Positions 15,119-22,148 of a stretch of DNA of 22,148 nucleotides are shown here, one piece after another. The translations under genes were made by a program, and so were the position numbers. The stretch spans positions 1 to 22,148 of the forward strand of contig CALJLA010000138.1 in the NCBI GenBank assembly GCA_937983055.1, in the 5' to 3' direction. How positions within the stretch are numbered: the stretch's first letter is position 1; each line of letters starts with the position of its first letter. This DNA comes from an uncultured Pseudomonadota bacterium (lineage in GTDB: Bacteria; Pseudomonadota; Gammaproteobacteria; Burkholderiales; Eutrophovitaceae). A model generated the notes under the pieces. The model was not told the origin of the DNA, searched no databases, and saw nothing but the letters and a program-made list of their open reading frames with translations.

Positions 15119-15732
15119 GACGCCTCCGACTGGCCGCTGTCGATCGTCAGCCAGCGCAACTCGCAATGCGCCTTGAGATTCGGCTTGCGGGGCTCAGGCA
15201 CTGCCCCGCGCATGGCGGGCTCCAGACGGCATCTCTGGATCGAATACAGGCCTGCTTGCTGGGTCTGCAGCGCCTCCAGAAAACGCAGCAGATCGCCCTC
15301 GTGGGTCACGCCGAAATCGAGCCGCATGATGGAGCTGTGCAGACGCCCGCCGAGGGGCGGAAGATCGAGTTGTGCGCCATCGAAGCGCTGTCTTGCTTCG
15401 ATCTGGTATTGCACGCCGAACAGGCCGACCCGGCGATCGGCGCTGTGCAGCGCTTCCAGCCAGGCGATGCGCCGCTCCGCGCCGATGAATCCCTCCCGGG
15501 TCAGTTGCTCGTAGGCCGGCAGGTAGCGCAGGATATTCTGCTTCTCTTCGCCGGAGCGCTGATACTGCAGTCGGGCGTTGTCCAGCGTTCTTGCCGCAGC
15601 TTCCTGCGACTGCTGTGCCGCGCGCAGTTTCGTCTCGACGAAGTCGACCAGCAGCCAGGACAGCGCGACCGCGACAAGCAATGTAAGTGCCGAGACGCGC
15701 AGCGGGTACAGGTCTTTCCAGCGAACGGGCAT
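15115..15732 (-). CDS. PilO/MshJ-like inner-membrane pilus protein
   Basis: A 205-residue bitopic protein. One transmembrane helix (about 13-30, ALTLLVAVALSWLLVDFV) is followed by a coiled-coil-prone segment rich in Ala, Gln, Glu and Arg (about 32-75), and then a periplasmic domain with LDFGVTHEGDLLRFLEAL, which fits the ferredoxin-like fold of PilO/GspM. It would join the PilM-PilN-type protein encoded just upstream to form the inner-membrane alignment complex. The gene starts 3 bases after the previous stop and overlaps the next gene by 4 bases. Confidence 0.8.
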   Translation of the reverse strand: MPVRWKDLYPLRVSALTLLVAVALSWLLVDFVETKLRAAQQSQEAAARTLDNARLQYQRSGEEKQNILRYLPAYEQLTREGFIGAERRIAWLEALHSADRRVGLFGVQYQIEARQRFDGAQLDLPPLGGRLHSSIMRLDFGVTHEGDLLRFLEALQTQQAGLYSIQRCRLEPAMRGAVPEPRKPNLKAHCELRWLTIDSGQSEAS

Positions 15733-15735
15733 GAC

Positions 15736-17277
15736 TCAGGCTCCCGGCGCAAACGCCACGGCGAGGCGGAATATCGCGCCGCGGTCCGCGCTGCTGACAT
15801 TGGTGTTTCCGCTCAGGCCGCTTTCGGAGCTGATGTCGAGCGGCAACTCGATCACGCTCACCTCAGCCACCTGATCATGCGCGGCGAGCGTCTGTACCAG
15901 CTCACGGATGCGCGCGACCGCCTGCCGGTAGTTGCCGTCGTAGTCGCTGACCTCGCCGCTCAGGATCCCGATTTGTCGCAGTTTGCCGGCGCTCGCACCG
16001 CCGCCGGCAAGGTCGGGCCCGGGTGCGCTGTCCAGCTTGTCCGCAGTGAAGCGCCACTCCAGCCCGTTTAGCGCGATGCGCGGATTGGCCTCGAGCGCCT
16101 GGCCGATGACCGCCAGCATGGCCTCGGGCGTGCGCAGCTGCTGGCGCAGGCGTTCCGCCGCCTCGACCGCCTCACGCATCTCGGCGGCGGATGCCGGTGC
16201 CTTGGGAAACTGCGCGGTGACCTCGCGATACATCGCATCATAGCGGCGGGCCTGGTCGAGCAGCGCCAGGGTCTGGGCTTCGGCTCGATGGGTACGGTAG
16301 GCCTCGATGCCGGCCCAGATGATTGCACCAAGCGCGATCGCCGCCGCCGACGCATAGACCAGCTGCTTAACGCGGTAGACCCTGAACCCCGCCTCGACCA
16401 TGGGCGGCGCCAGATCCGTCAGTCGCGGGGCACCGGCCAGCAGGCGCAGATATAACGCATCCGCCGACTCCGCCAGCTCCGAGGGCGGGATGCCAAGCAG
16501 GCTCTCGATTTTCTTCGGCCCCAGGACCTCGGGGCGCAGATTCGGCCGTTCACGCGCAATGGCATCGGGCAGCGAGGCCAGGCTGCCGTCGGGATCGAGA
16601 ATGACAACCGGGACGATGTTGTCGACGTGGGTGACCGTCAGCGCGTCGAGGTACATCCGGGTGTTGGCGATCTCCTGCGCATAAAAATCAACCGCGGGTG
16701 TGCTGCCGCCGCGCAGCGGCGTGAGCCGGCTGACCCTGAAGCGCGAGTGCTTGCAGAATGTTTGTCGCAGCCCGGCGCTGCCCTTGGTAACCAGCAGCAC
16801 GTCGGCCTGTTTGAGTTTCAGTCGATCGACCAGGCCGAGTGCAACCATCGGCAGCAGGTGCACGCCGGCCACCGGCACCCCGTTCTGCTGCACGATGCGC
16901 AGCCAGGGCGAAACGATCTCTGGATTGGTCAGCGCCGCGAACAGGTAGCGGTCGTCGCCGCGCTTGCCGGTCGAACGCTCTTGAAGACTGGCCGCGGAGA
17001 ACGCGGTGCTCCGATACAGCTGGCGCAGTTTTCTCGCCACCATCTGGGCGCGCTCGCCGCCGCCGGCGCGCGGCAGCGTCTCGAAGCGGTAGTCCTCGTC
17101 GAGCACGTCGACCAGAAAGCTGATCGGCAGGCCCTTGACGCTGCGCAGGAAGCCGGCAAAGCCGTTCCAGCCTTGTTCGCCCGCCGGGAAGCGGCGGATC
17201 GATTCGAGCCGCTGACGGCGCCACACAGCGGCGGTTGCCTGGTCGCTGGATACGCACAGCAGGAGCTTGGCCGCCAT
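15736..17277 (-). CDS. PilM-PilN fusion (GspL-like/MshI-like)
   Basis: A 513-residue bitopic protein. Residues ~1-300 form a cytoplasmic domain like the actin-fold PilM/MshI. It includes EIANTRMYLDAL (202-213), resembling a conserved stretch of PilM-type proteins before the PilN junction, and PVVILDPDGSL (223-233). A transmembrane helix lies at about 307-327. The periplasmic part has a coiled-coil-like segment (330-400) and a PilN-like ferredoxin domain containing a GEVSDYDGNYRQAVARIREL segment. PilM and PilN are separate proteins in most type IVa systems, so one chain gives the layout of GspL from type II secretion. No clear ATP-binding motif is visible, so the actin fold may be non-nucleotide-binding, as in GspL. 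The start lies 1 base after the platform gene's stop. Confidence 0.82.
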   Translation of the reverse strand: MAAKLLLCVSSDQATAAVWRRQRLESIRRFPAGEQGWNGFAGFLRSVKGLPISFLVDVLDEDYRFETLPRAGGGERAQMVARKLRQLYRSTAFSAASLQERSTGKRGDDRYLFAALTNPEIVSPWLRIVQQNGVPVAGVHLLPMVALGLVDRLKLKQADVLLVTKGSAGLRQTFCKHSRFRVSRLTPLRGGSTPAVDFYAQEIANTRMYLDALTVTHVDNIVPVVILDPDGSLASLPDAIARERPNLRPEVLGPKKIESLLGIPPSELAESADALYLRLLAGAPRLTDLAPPMVEAGFRVYRVKQLVYASAAAIALGAIIWAGIEAYRTHRAEAQTLALLDQARRYDAMYREVTAQFPKAPASAAEMREAVEAAERLRQQLRTPEAMLAVIGQALEANPRIALNGLEWRFTADKLDSAPGPDLAGGGASAGKLRQIGILSGEVSDYDGNYRQAVARIRELVQTLAAHDQVAEVSVIELPLDISSESGLSGNTNVSSADRGAIFRLAVAFAPGA

Positions 17278-17278
17278 G

Positions 17279-18484
17279 TCAGAAGCCTATCTTGCCGATG
17301 ATGTCATAAATCGGCGTCAGCACCGAAAACAGGATCAGCGCCAGCAGAATGCCCAACACCAGGGTGAGCGTCGGCTCGAGCAGTTTGAGCGCCTTCTCGA
17401 CCGATTCGCGGACATCCCGGTTGTAGAAATATGTCACGTTGAGCAGCGCGGTATCGATCGCCCCGGTGTTCTCGCCCACGCGCAGCATGCGGATGACCAG
17501 CGGCGGGAACATGCCGAGATTCTGAAACGCTTCGGACAAACTTTCGCCGGCGTTGATCTGCTGCCCCGCGCGTTGAATGCCGTTCGCCACATAGCGGTTG
17601 GCCACGATTTCCTCGCTGGTGCGCATTGCCTCCAGTACCGTGATCCCGGACCGATACATCAGCGCGAAGAAGTTCGCAAATCGCGCCAGGATTATCTTCT
17701 GCAGGATTTCCCCCAGAACCGGCAGTCTCAGGATCGTATAGTCGAACAGATATTTTGCGCGCGGGCTGTTACGTACCGCGGCAGCCAGGCCGGTGCCCGC
17801 TGCCACGGGCAGCGCCAGCATCAGCCACCAGTAGTCGGCGGTAAAGTTCGACAAGCCGATCAGCAGCCGCGTCTGTATCGGCAACTCGAGCCCCATCGTC
17901 TTCAGCAGCGAGACGACTTGCGGGACCAGGTACAGCAGCAGGAACAGAATAACCGCAGCCACGACCACCAGAACCATCGCCGGATATATCAACAGCCGTC
18001 GCGTCTGCGATACGAGTTCGTCCTGCCAGCGCAGAGTGGAGCCCAAGTTCTCGAAAACCTCGGTCAGCGTGCCCGAAAGTTCGCCGGCGCGTATCAGGCT
18101 GACGAACACGCCGCCGAAAATATTCGGGAACGTCGCCAGTGCCTGCGACAGCGACTTGCCGCCCTCGATGTCCTCGAGCACCGAGGCCAGCACTTCCCGA
18201 AAGCGCGGATTCTCCATCCCGTCGCGCAAATCGCGCAGCCCCTCGATAAGCGGAATGCCGGCGCGCGTCACCTGCTCCATGTCGAAGCAGAACGTGATCA
18301 GGTCCAGCCGGGTGACGCTGCCGCGGCCAAGGCCGGGTGCGGCACGCGCCACCGGCCGCGCGGTAATGAGGTCCAACCCCATCTTGCGCAGCCGCAGTTC
18401 GAGGTCGACCTCGTTGGCGGCATCCAGACGGCCACGTGAGCGCAGGCCCTCGCGGTCGACCGCCTTGTACTGGTAGGCTGGCAT
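17279..18484 (-). CDS. mshG: Type II secretion/type IV pilus platform protein (GspF/PilC/MshG family)
   Basis: A 401-residue inner-membrane protein with two GspF domains, each opening with a motif like FCFDMEQVTRAGIPLIEGL (first copy) and FANFFALMYRSGITVLEAM (second copy). Three transmembrane segments are visible: VLVVVAAVILFLLLYLVP, a central WWLMLALPVAAGTGLAAA, and a C-terminal LTLVLGILLALILFSVL. The protein is the rotor-like core that the ATPase drives to insert pilin. The start at 18484 (MPAYQYKAVDREG) matches the family's usual N-terminus, and longer upstream reading would run into the ATPase gene. It begins 4 bases after the ATPase stop. Confidence 0.93.
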   Translation of the reverse strand: MPAYQYKAVDREGLRSRGRLDAANEVDLELRLRKMGLDLITARPVARAAPGLGRGSVTRLDLITFCFDMEQVTRAGIPLIEGLRDLRDGMENPRFREVLASVLEDIEGGKSLSQALATFPNIFGGVFVSLIRAGELSGTLTEVFENLGSTLRWQDELVSQTRRLLIYPAMVLVVVAAVILFLLLYLVPQVVSLLKTMGLELPIQTRLLIGLSNFTADYWWLMLALPVAAGTGLAAAVRNSPRAKYLFDYTILRLPVLGEILQKIILARFANFFALMYRSGITVLEAMRTSEEIVANRYVANGIQRAGQQINAGESLSEAFQNLGMFPPLVIRMLRVGENTGAIDTALLNVTYFYNRDVRESVEKALKLLEPTLTLVLGILLALILFSVLTPIYDIIGKIGF

Positions 18485-18488
18485 GCAG

Positions 18489-20195
18489 TCAGCGCACCCG
18501 TGCCGTGAGGTCGATGGCGCGGGCGACCTCGGCAAGACTGGTGGAGCCGTCGACGACCCGCTGCAACCCTTCCTCTGCGAGAGGACGGAAGCCCTTGGCA
18601 AGCGCCGCCTCCCGCATCTCCCGGGGTGTCGCCCGCCGGGCGACCAGCTCGTCCAGATCGGCGTCCATATGCAGGATCTCCATAATCGCGGTCCGGCCCC
18701 GGTAGCCGCGGAGATTGCATTTCGGGCAGCCAACGGGCCGGAACAGTTGCAGTTCGCTGTCCACGGTGTGGGCAAGCAACTGCCGTTCCTCGATGTTGGG
18801 CGGGTAGGCCTCCTTGCAGTGGCTGCACAGCATCCGGACCAGCCGCTGCGCGATCACGCCGATGATATTGCCGGCCATGATGTCGGCGGCGATGCCAATA
18901 TCGAGCAGCCGCGGAAACGTTCCCAGGGCGGAATTGGTATGCAGCGTGGTGAAAACCTGGTGGCCGGTCATGGCGGCACGAAACGCCATCTCGGCGGTTT
19001 CGCGGTCGCGCACTTCGCCGACCAGAATGATGTCCGGGTCTTGGCGCATGATCGAGCGAATGCCGTTCGCGAAATCCATGCGCGCGCTCTCGTTAACCGA
19101 GGTTTGCCGCATCAGGGCCACCGGATATTCGACCGGGTCCTCCAGGGTCATGATGTTGACCGATTCCACGTTGAGCTTTGCGAGCAGCGAGTACAGCGTG
19201 GTGGTTTTGCCGCTGCCGGTGGGCCCAGTAATGATCAGGATGCCCTCCGGCCGCGCCAGCATCAGGTTCAGGCGGCCGTGAACGGTCTTCGGCAGGCGCA
19301 TCTGCTCCAGCGAAATGATCGATTTTTCGCGGTCGAGAATGCGCAGCACGATGTTCTCGCCCCAGATTGTTGGCTGGGTCGATACGCGGAAATCGACCGG
19401 CCGGCCATTCAGGTTGAGCGAAATGCGGCCGTCCTGAGGCGCACGCATCTCGGCGATATTCATGCCGCTGATGACTTTCAGCCTTACCGCAATGCCGGGC
19501 CAGTAGTTCTTGTGCAGGCTTCGCACCTGCTCGAGCACGCCGTCGATGCGATAGCGGATGCGCAGAAAAGCGTACTCCGGCTCGAAGTGGATGTCGGAGG
19601 CGCCGCGCTTCACCGCGTCTACCAGTAGCGCGCCTACCAGCCGCACGATCGGCTGGGTATATTCGTCGGCGCCGGCCTGCTGCAGGCTCTGGTAGTCGAT
19701 TTCCCCGGTTTCGATCTCGCGCAGGATTCCGTCGACCGAAAGCTCGAAGCCATAGAACTGGTCGATGTGCTCGTCGAGCTGGGCCTGCCCGGCCAGCACG
19801 GTTTTGAGCTGGATGTTGCTGCCGAGCATCACCCTCAACTGGTCCAGCGCGACCACATTGAACACTTCGGTGATCGCCACCATCAGCAGATTCTTCTCCG
19901 CGTCGTAGGCGATGGGCAGCAAGCGGTGGCGGCGCGCGAATTCCTGGGGTACAAGCTTCAGCGCCTCGGCGTCGACCAGCACCTGGGTGAGGTCGATGCT
20001 CTCCTGGCCAATGGTTCGCGCCATGATGTCGCGAATCACCGCCTCGGTCACAAACCCAAGGCGAACCAGCAGGCGCCCGATCGGGATGTTCTGGGTCTTC
20101 TGCTCGGTCAGCGCGATGCGCAGCTGGTCCTGGGTAATCAGTCCCTGCTGAACCAGCAGTTCCCCGAGGCGGAGCTTCTTGCGCTGCTCAGCCAT
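18489..20195 (-). CDS. mshE: Pilus assembly/secretion ATPase (GspE/PilB/MshE family)
   Basis: A 568-residue cytoplasmic hexameric ATPase. The N-terminal GspE-N/MshEN domains (1-150) hold two LGELL/LGRLL-type repeats (10-14 and a related one at 40-50), a region that binds cyclic-di-GMP in several MshE proteins. The motor shows Walker A GPTGSGKT (324-331), an Asp box around TLEDPVEY (350-357), Walker B IILVGEVRD (389-397) and the His box TLHTNS (417-422). Four cysteines, Cys457/Cys460 and Cys490/Cys493, form the zinc site of extension ATPases. It is full length. The gene starts 10 bases after the TPR gene. Confidence 0.95.
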   Translation of the reverse strand: MAEQRKKLRLGELLVQQGLITQDQLRIALTEQKTQNIPIGRLLVRLGFVTEAVIRDIMARTIGQESIDLTQVLVDAEALKLVPQEFARRHRLLPIAYDAEKNLLMVAITEVFNVVALDQLRVMLGSNIQLKTVLAGQAQLDEHIDQFYGFELSVDGILREIETGEIDYQSLQQAGADEYTQPIVRLVGALLVDAVKRGASDIHFEPEYAFLRIRYRIDGVLEQVRSLHKNYWPGIAVRLKVISGMNIAEMRAPQDGRISLNLNGRPVDFRVSTQPTIWGENIVLRILDREKSIISLEQMRLPKTVHGRLNLMLARPEGILIITGPTGSGKTTTLYSLLAKLNVESVNIMTLEDPVEYPVALMRQTSVNESARMDFANGIRSIMRQDPDIILVGEVRDRETAEMAFRAAMTGHQVFTTLHTNSALGTFPRLLDIGIAADIMAGNIIGVIAQRLVRMLCSHCKEAYPPNIEERQLLAHTVDSELQLFRPVGCPKCNLRGYRGRTAIMEILHMDADLDELVARRATPREMREAALAKGFRPLAEEGLQRVVDGSTSLAEVARAIDLTARVR

Positions 20196-20205
20196 GCGCG
20201 ATCAG

Positions 20206-21540
20206 CTATTCCACGCGCGCGGAAAGCCGGCCGACGCGTTCGATGGCAAGACCCTGATCGAAATTGGCCCGCCCCTTGCGGAACGACATATCCAGTGCGC
20301 GCCGATAGTAATTCAGGGCGAGGCCGGCCTGCCCGAGATGTTCGAGGCCTACCGCGAGGTTGAAGGCGTAGTCCGGGTTGTCGGGCTGGAGCTGGAACGC
20401 CTGGAAATAGGCCTGCTGCGCCGACGCCCACTGGTTCTGTTCGGCCAGCAAGTTGCCCAGCGTGAAGTACAGGAAGGCCGACGGATCGCGGCCGATCAGC
20501 TGGCGCAGCTGGCTTTCCGCCGCCAGCGGGTCGGCTGCGCCCAGCAGCCCGATCAAGCCCGCCTGCGCGTGGGTATTGCGCGGATCCAGCTCGAGCACGC
20601 GGGTGAAATGGCGGCTGGCTTCATCGTTGCGCCCTTGTTTCCAGGCGATCGCGGCCACGCCGAGCAGCGCGTCAATGTTGCGCGGCTCGGCCGACAGCAC
20701 CTGCAGGTAGAGCGTTCGCGAGGCGGCGTAGTCGCCCTGCTGCAAGGCATCGTACGCGGCTTGCAGCTGCGGATTGACCGGCGTCGCAGCCGCCGGCTGT
20801 CGGCGCACCGAGATTTCGTCGCGTGGCGTTCTGGGCGCCTCGGGCGTTGCGATGCGCGGCGAGGCGGGAATCTCGACGACCTCGACGCCGTCTTCGACCC
20901 GGGCGTCGTCCGCGGCCGGCGTCGCAACGGACGGCGCAGCAGCGGCCGCAGGCGCTGCACGCGACTGCGCGGTCCTGGGCTTCGGCGACGGCGTGTTCTG
21001 CGTGCTGCCGGCGTTCGTCGTGGTCGTTCCGGTCTGCACGGCGGGCCGCGTCGCGGGCGCTTCTGGCGCCGGGGCACCTGCCGCGGCAGGTGCATTCAGC
21101 TCGGCGGGCATGCCCAAGACCTTGGCCGGCGTACGGGGCTCCGCCGGCGCGCCTTGGGCGGAAGACTGCGCGGGAGGGGGCGGCGCGGTGACAATCTGCG
21201 CCGGCGGCCGCAGCAGGCCTGGATTGGAGACCTGAATGTAGACGTAGGTGCCGTATCCGATCGCGAACAGGATCGACGCGCCGACGAAGGTCAGCATGTA
21301 ATGCTCCTGCATCCAGTCGAACACGGTGTAGCGCGGCGTTTCGGCGGCCTGCATCACGGTGGCTGCATACGCCGGGCTGCCGGCCGGGGCGCCGGCGGCT
21401 TCCGCCCGGACGAACCCCGATTGGGGTTCGTCGCCGACCGGCTCAAGCGATAGCTCTGATGACTGGCTGTCCGGGTCGTTCTCGGGGCCGTCTTCGCGGT
21501 TCTTTGACGCCTTCTGCAGCGCCTGCAACAGCAAGCTCAT
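20206..21540 (-). CDS. Membrane-anchored TPR protein of the pilus operon (MshN-like)
   Basis: A 444-residue bitopic protein. The N-terminus MSLLLQALQKASKNRE is a short cytoplasmic motif common to TPR proteins of this operon type. A single transmembrane helix lies at about 81-103. A ~150-residue Pro/Ala/Thr-rich linker follows (about 110-265), presumably crossing the periplasm. The C-terminal third (about 270-440) contains several tetratricopeptide repeats, for example AAIAWKQGRNDEASRHF, TLGNLLAEQNQWASAQQAY and NLAVGLEHLGQAGLALNYY. Its probable role is assembly or anchoring of the secretin. The start shares ATGA with the secretin stop, and it precedes the ATPase by 10 bases. Confidence 0.85.
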   Translation of the reverse strand: MSLLLQALQKASKNREDGPENDPDSQSSELSLEPVGDEPQSGFVRAEAAGAPAGSPAYAATVMQAAETPRYTVFDWMQEHYMLTFVGASILFAIGYGTYVYIQVSNPGLLRPPAQIVTAPPPPAQSSAQGAPAEPRTPAKVLGMPAELNAPAAAGAPAPEAPATRPAVQTGTTTTNAGSTQNTPSPKPRTAQSRAAPAAAAAPSVATPAADDARVEDGVEVVEIPASPRIATPEAPRTPRDEISVRRQPAAATPVNPQLQAAYDALQQGDYAASRTLYLQVLSAEPRNIDALLGVAAIAWKQGRNDEASRHFTRVLELDPRNTHAQAGLIGLLGAADPLAAESQLRQLIGRDPSAFLYFTLGNLLAEQNQWASAQQAYFQAFQLQPDNPDYAFNLAVGLEHLGQAGLALNYYRRALDMSFRKGRANFDQGLAIERVGRLSARVE

Positions 21541-22148
21541 GGTTGCTGGCCGGAGGGGTCCATCTGCGGCAGGAACCGCTGCAGGTAGCGCAACTCGGCG
21601 CTGTCCAGGGAAGGATTGGTGACCACGGTGGGCTTCAGAAACACGATGAGCTCGGTCTTGCTCACCGATTCGTCGCGATAGCTGAAGGCGTCGCCGGCTA
21701 CCGAGGGCAATCGGCCGAGGCCAGGCACTGCGTCGCGGTCGCGGCGCACGTTGTCCTGCATCAGGCCGCCAAGGATCACGGTTTGCGCGCTGCCGACCTG
21801 CAGTACCGATTCCATTTCCCGCACCTGGATCTCGGGCACCAGGTTCTGGATCGGATTGGTGAGTTGGTTTCCCTGGCTGTCGAGCTGCAGCGACGGGTTG
21901 GGGTCGGCGACGAAGCGCAGCACTCTCGAGATGGTCGGCCGCACCGTCAGCGATACCACGCCGGTGGCGCTGATCTGCGGGGTGACGCTCATGATCAGGC
22001 CGACCGGCACCGTTTGCGCGGTGGTGTTAAAGGTCGTGACCGCCGGCGCATTGGTGTTGGTTGTGGTCTGCGCCTCGACATCGAAGTACACGATGTTGTC
22101 GACGACTTTCAGCAGCGCGGTCTGGTTGTTCAGTGCCATCAGCTTCGG
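21537..22148 (-). CDS. mshL: Outer-membrane secretin MshL (partial, C-terminal part)
   Basis: The right window edge cuts this gene, leaving its last 203 codons. The part seen is the C-terminal secretin domain. It contains LNNQTALLKVVDN near its beginning, VGLIMSVTPQISATGVVSLTVRPTIS, and the family signature around VQVGSAQTVILGGLMQDN followed by VPGLGRLPSVAGDAF and TELIVFLKPTVV. These form the beta-barrel gate through which the pilus crosses the outer membrane. The stop overlaps the TPR gene start by 4 bases, so no MshM-type ATPase gene lies between them. Confidence 0.93.
   Translation of the reverse strand, partial: PKLMALNNQTALLKVVDNIVYFDVEAQTTTNTNAPAVTTFNTTAQTVPVGLIMSVTPQISATGVVSLTVRPTISRVLRFVADPNPSLQLDSQGNQLTNPIQNLVPEIQVREMESVLQVGSAQTVILGGLMQDNVRRDRDAVPGLGRLPSVAGDAFSYRDESVSKTELIVFLKPTVVTNPSLDSAELRYLQRFLPQMDPSGQQP

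Noticed and set aside
20774..21235. Long plus-strand frames within the TPR gene
   Set aside because: They arise from the repetitive Pro/Ala/Thr codons of the linker in the real minus-strand gene.

Overview
The window is a high-GC proteobacterial chromosome segment. The gene order kdsD-kdsC-lptC-lptA-lptB-rpoN-hpf-ptsN-hprK-rapZ, and above all an HPr kinase next to ptsN, fits Betaproteobacteria or a close relative. That placement is inferred from gene content, not from a phylogeny. I saw no tRNA, rRNA, CRISPR array or insertion sequence.

Region 1 (1-7322, minus strand) is one compact run of genes transcribed from about 7.3 kb down to position 1. It starts with two steps of Kdo synthesis (kdsD, kdsC). 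Next come three lipopolysaccharide-transport genes (lptC, lptA, lptB), sigma-54 (rpoN) and the ribosome hibernation factor (hpf). The nitrogen-type phosphotransferase regulators (ptsN, hprK) and rapZ close the run. Many genes overlap or nearly touch. At the left edge rapZ loses its similarity near position 141-150, where it runs head-on into the first ~48 codons of an unrelated plus-strand gene that looks like a lipoprotein. This is either a real rearrangement or a chimeric assembly join.

Region 2 (7323-12360) holds a plus-strand KefB/KefC-type cation/proton antiporter, a minus-strand type IV pilin-like gene, and a plus-strand polytopic membrane histidine kinase with no response regulator in view. 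Pilin and kinase are divergent around a ~500 bp intergenic region. That region has a good sigma-54 promoter aimed at the pilin and a pair of 8-bp direct repeats about 130-155 bp upstream of its predicted start. The sigma factor itself is encoded by rpoN in the same window.

Region 3 (12434-22148, minus strand) is a tightly coupled operon for an MSHA-like type IV pilus or type II-like machine. In transcription order it encodes a secretin (cut by the right edge), a membrane-anchored TPR protein, a GspE/PilB-type ATPase, a GspF/PilC-type platform protein, a PilM-PilN fusion resembling GspL, a PilO-like protein, a small periplasmic MshK-like protein, a large class III signal-peptide protein lacking Glu5, and a second prepilin. 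The last two share a PCPD...LPW.TLG...YAV module and look like relatives. The MshM-type ATPase often found between the secretin and TPR genes is not there.

The parts most worth attention are the broken rapZ junction, the sigma-54 pilin promoter beside an orphan kinase, and the unusual pair of pseudopilins at the end of the pilus operon.
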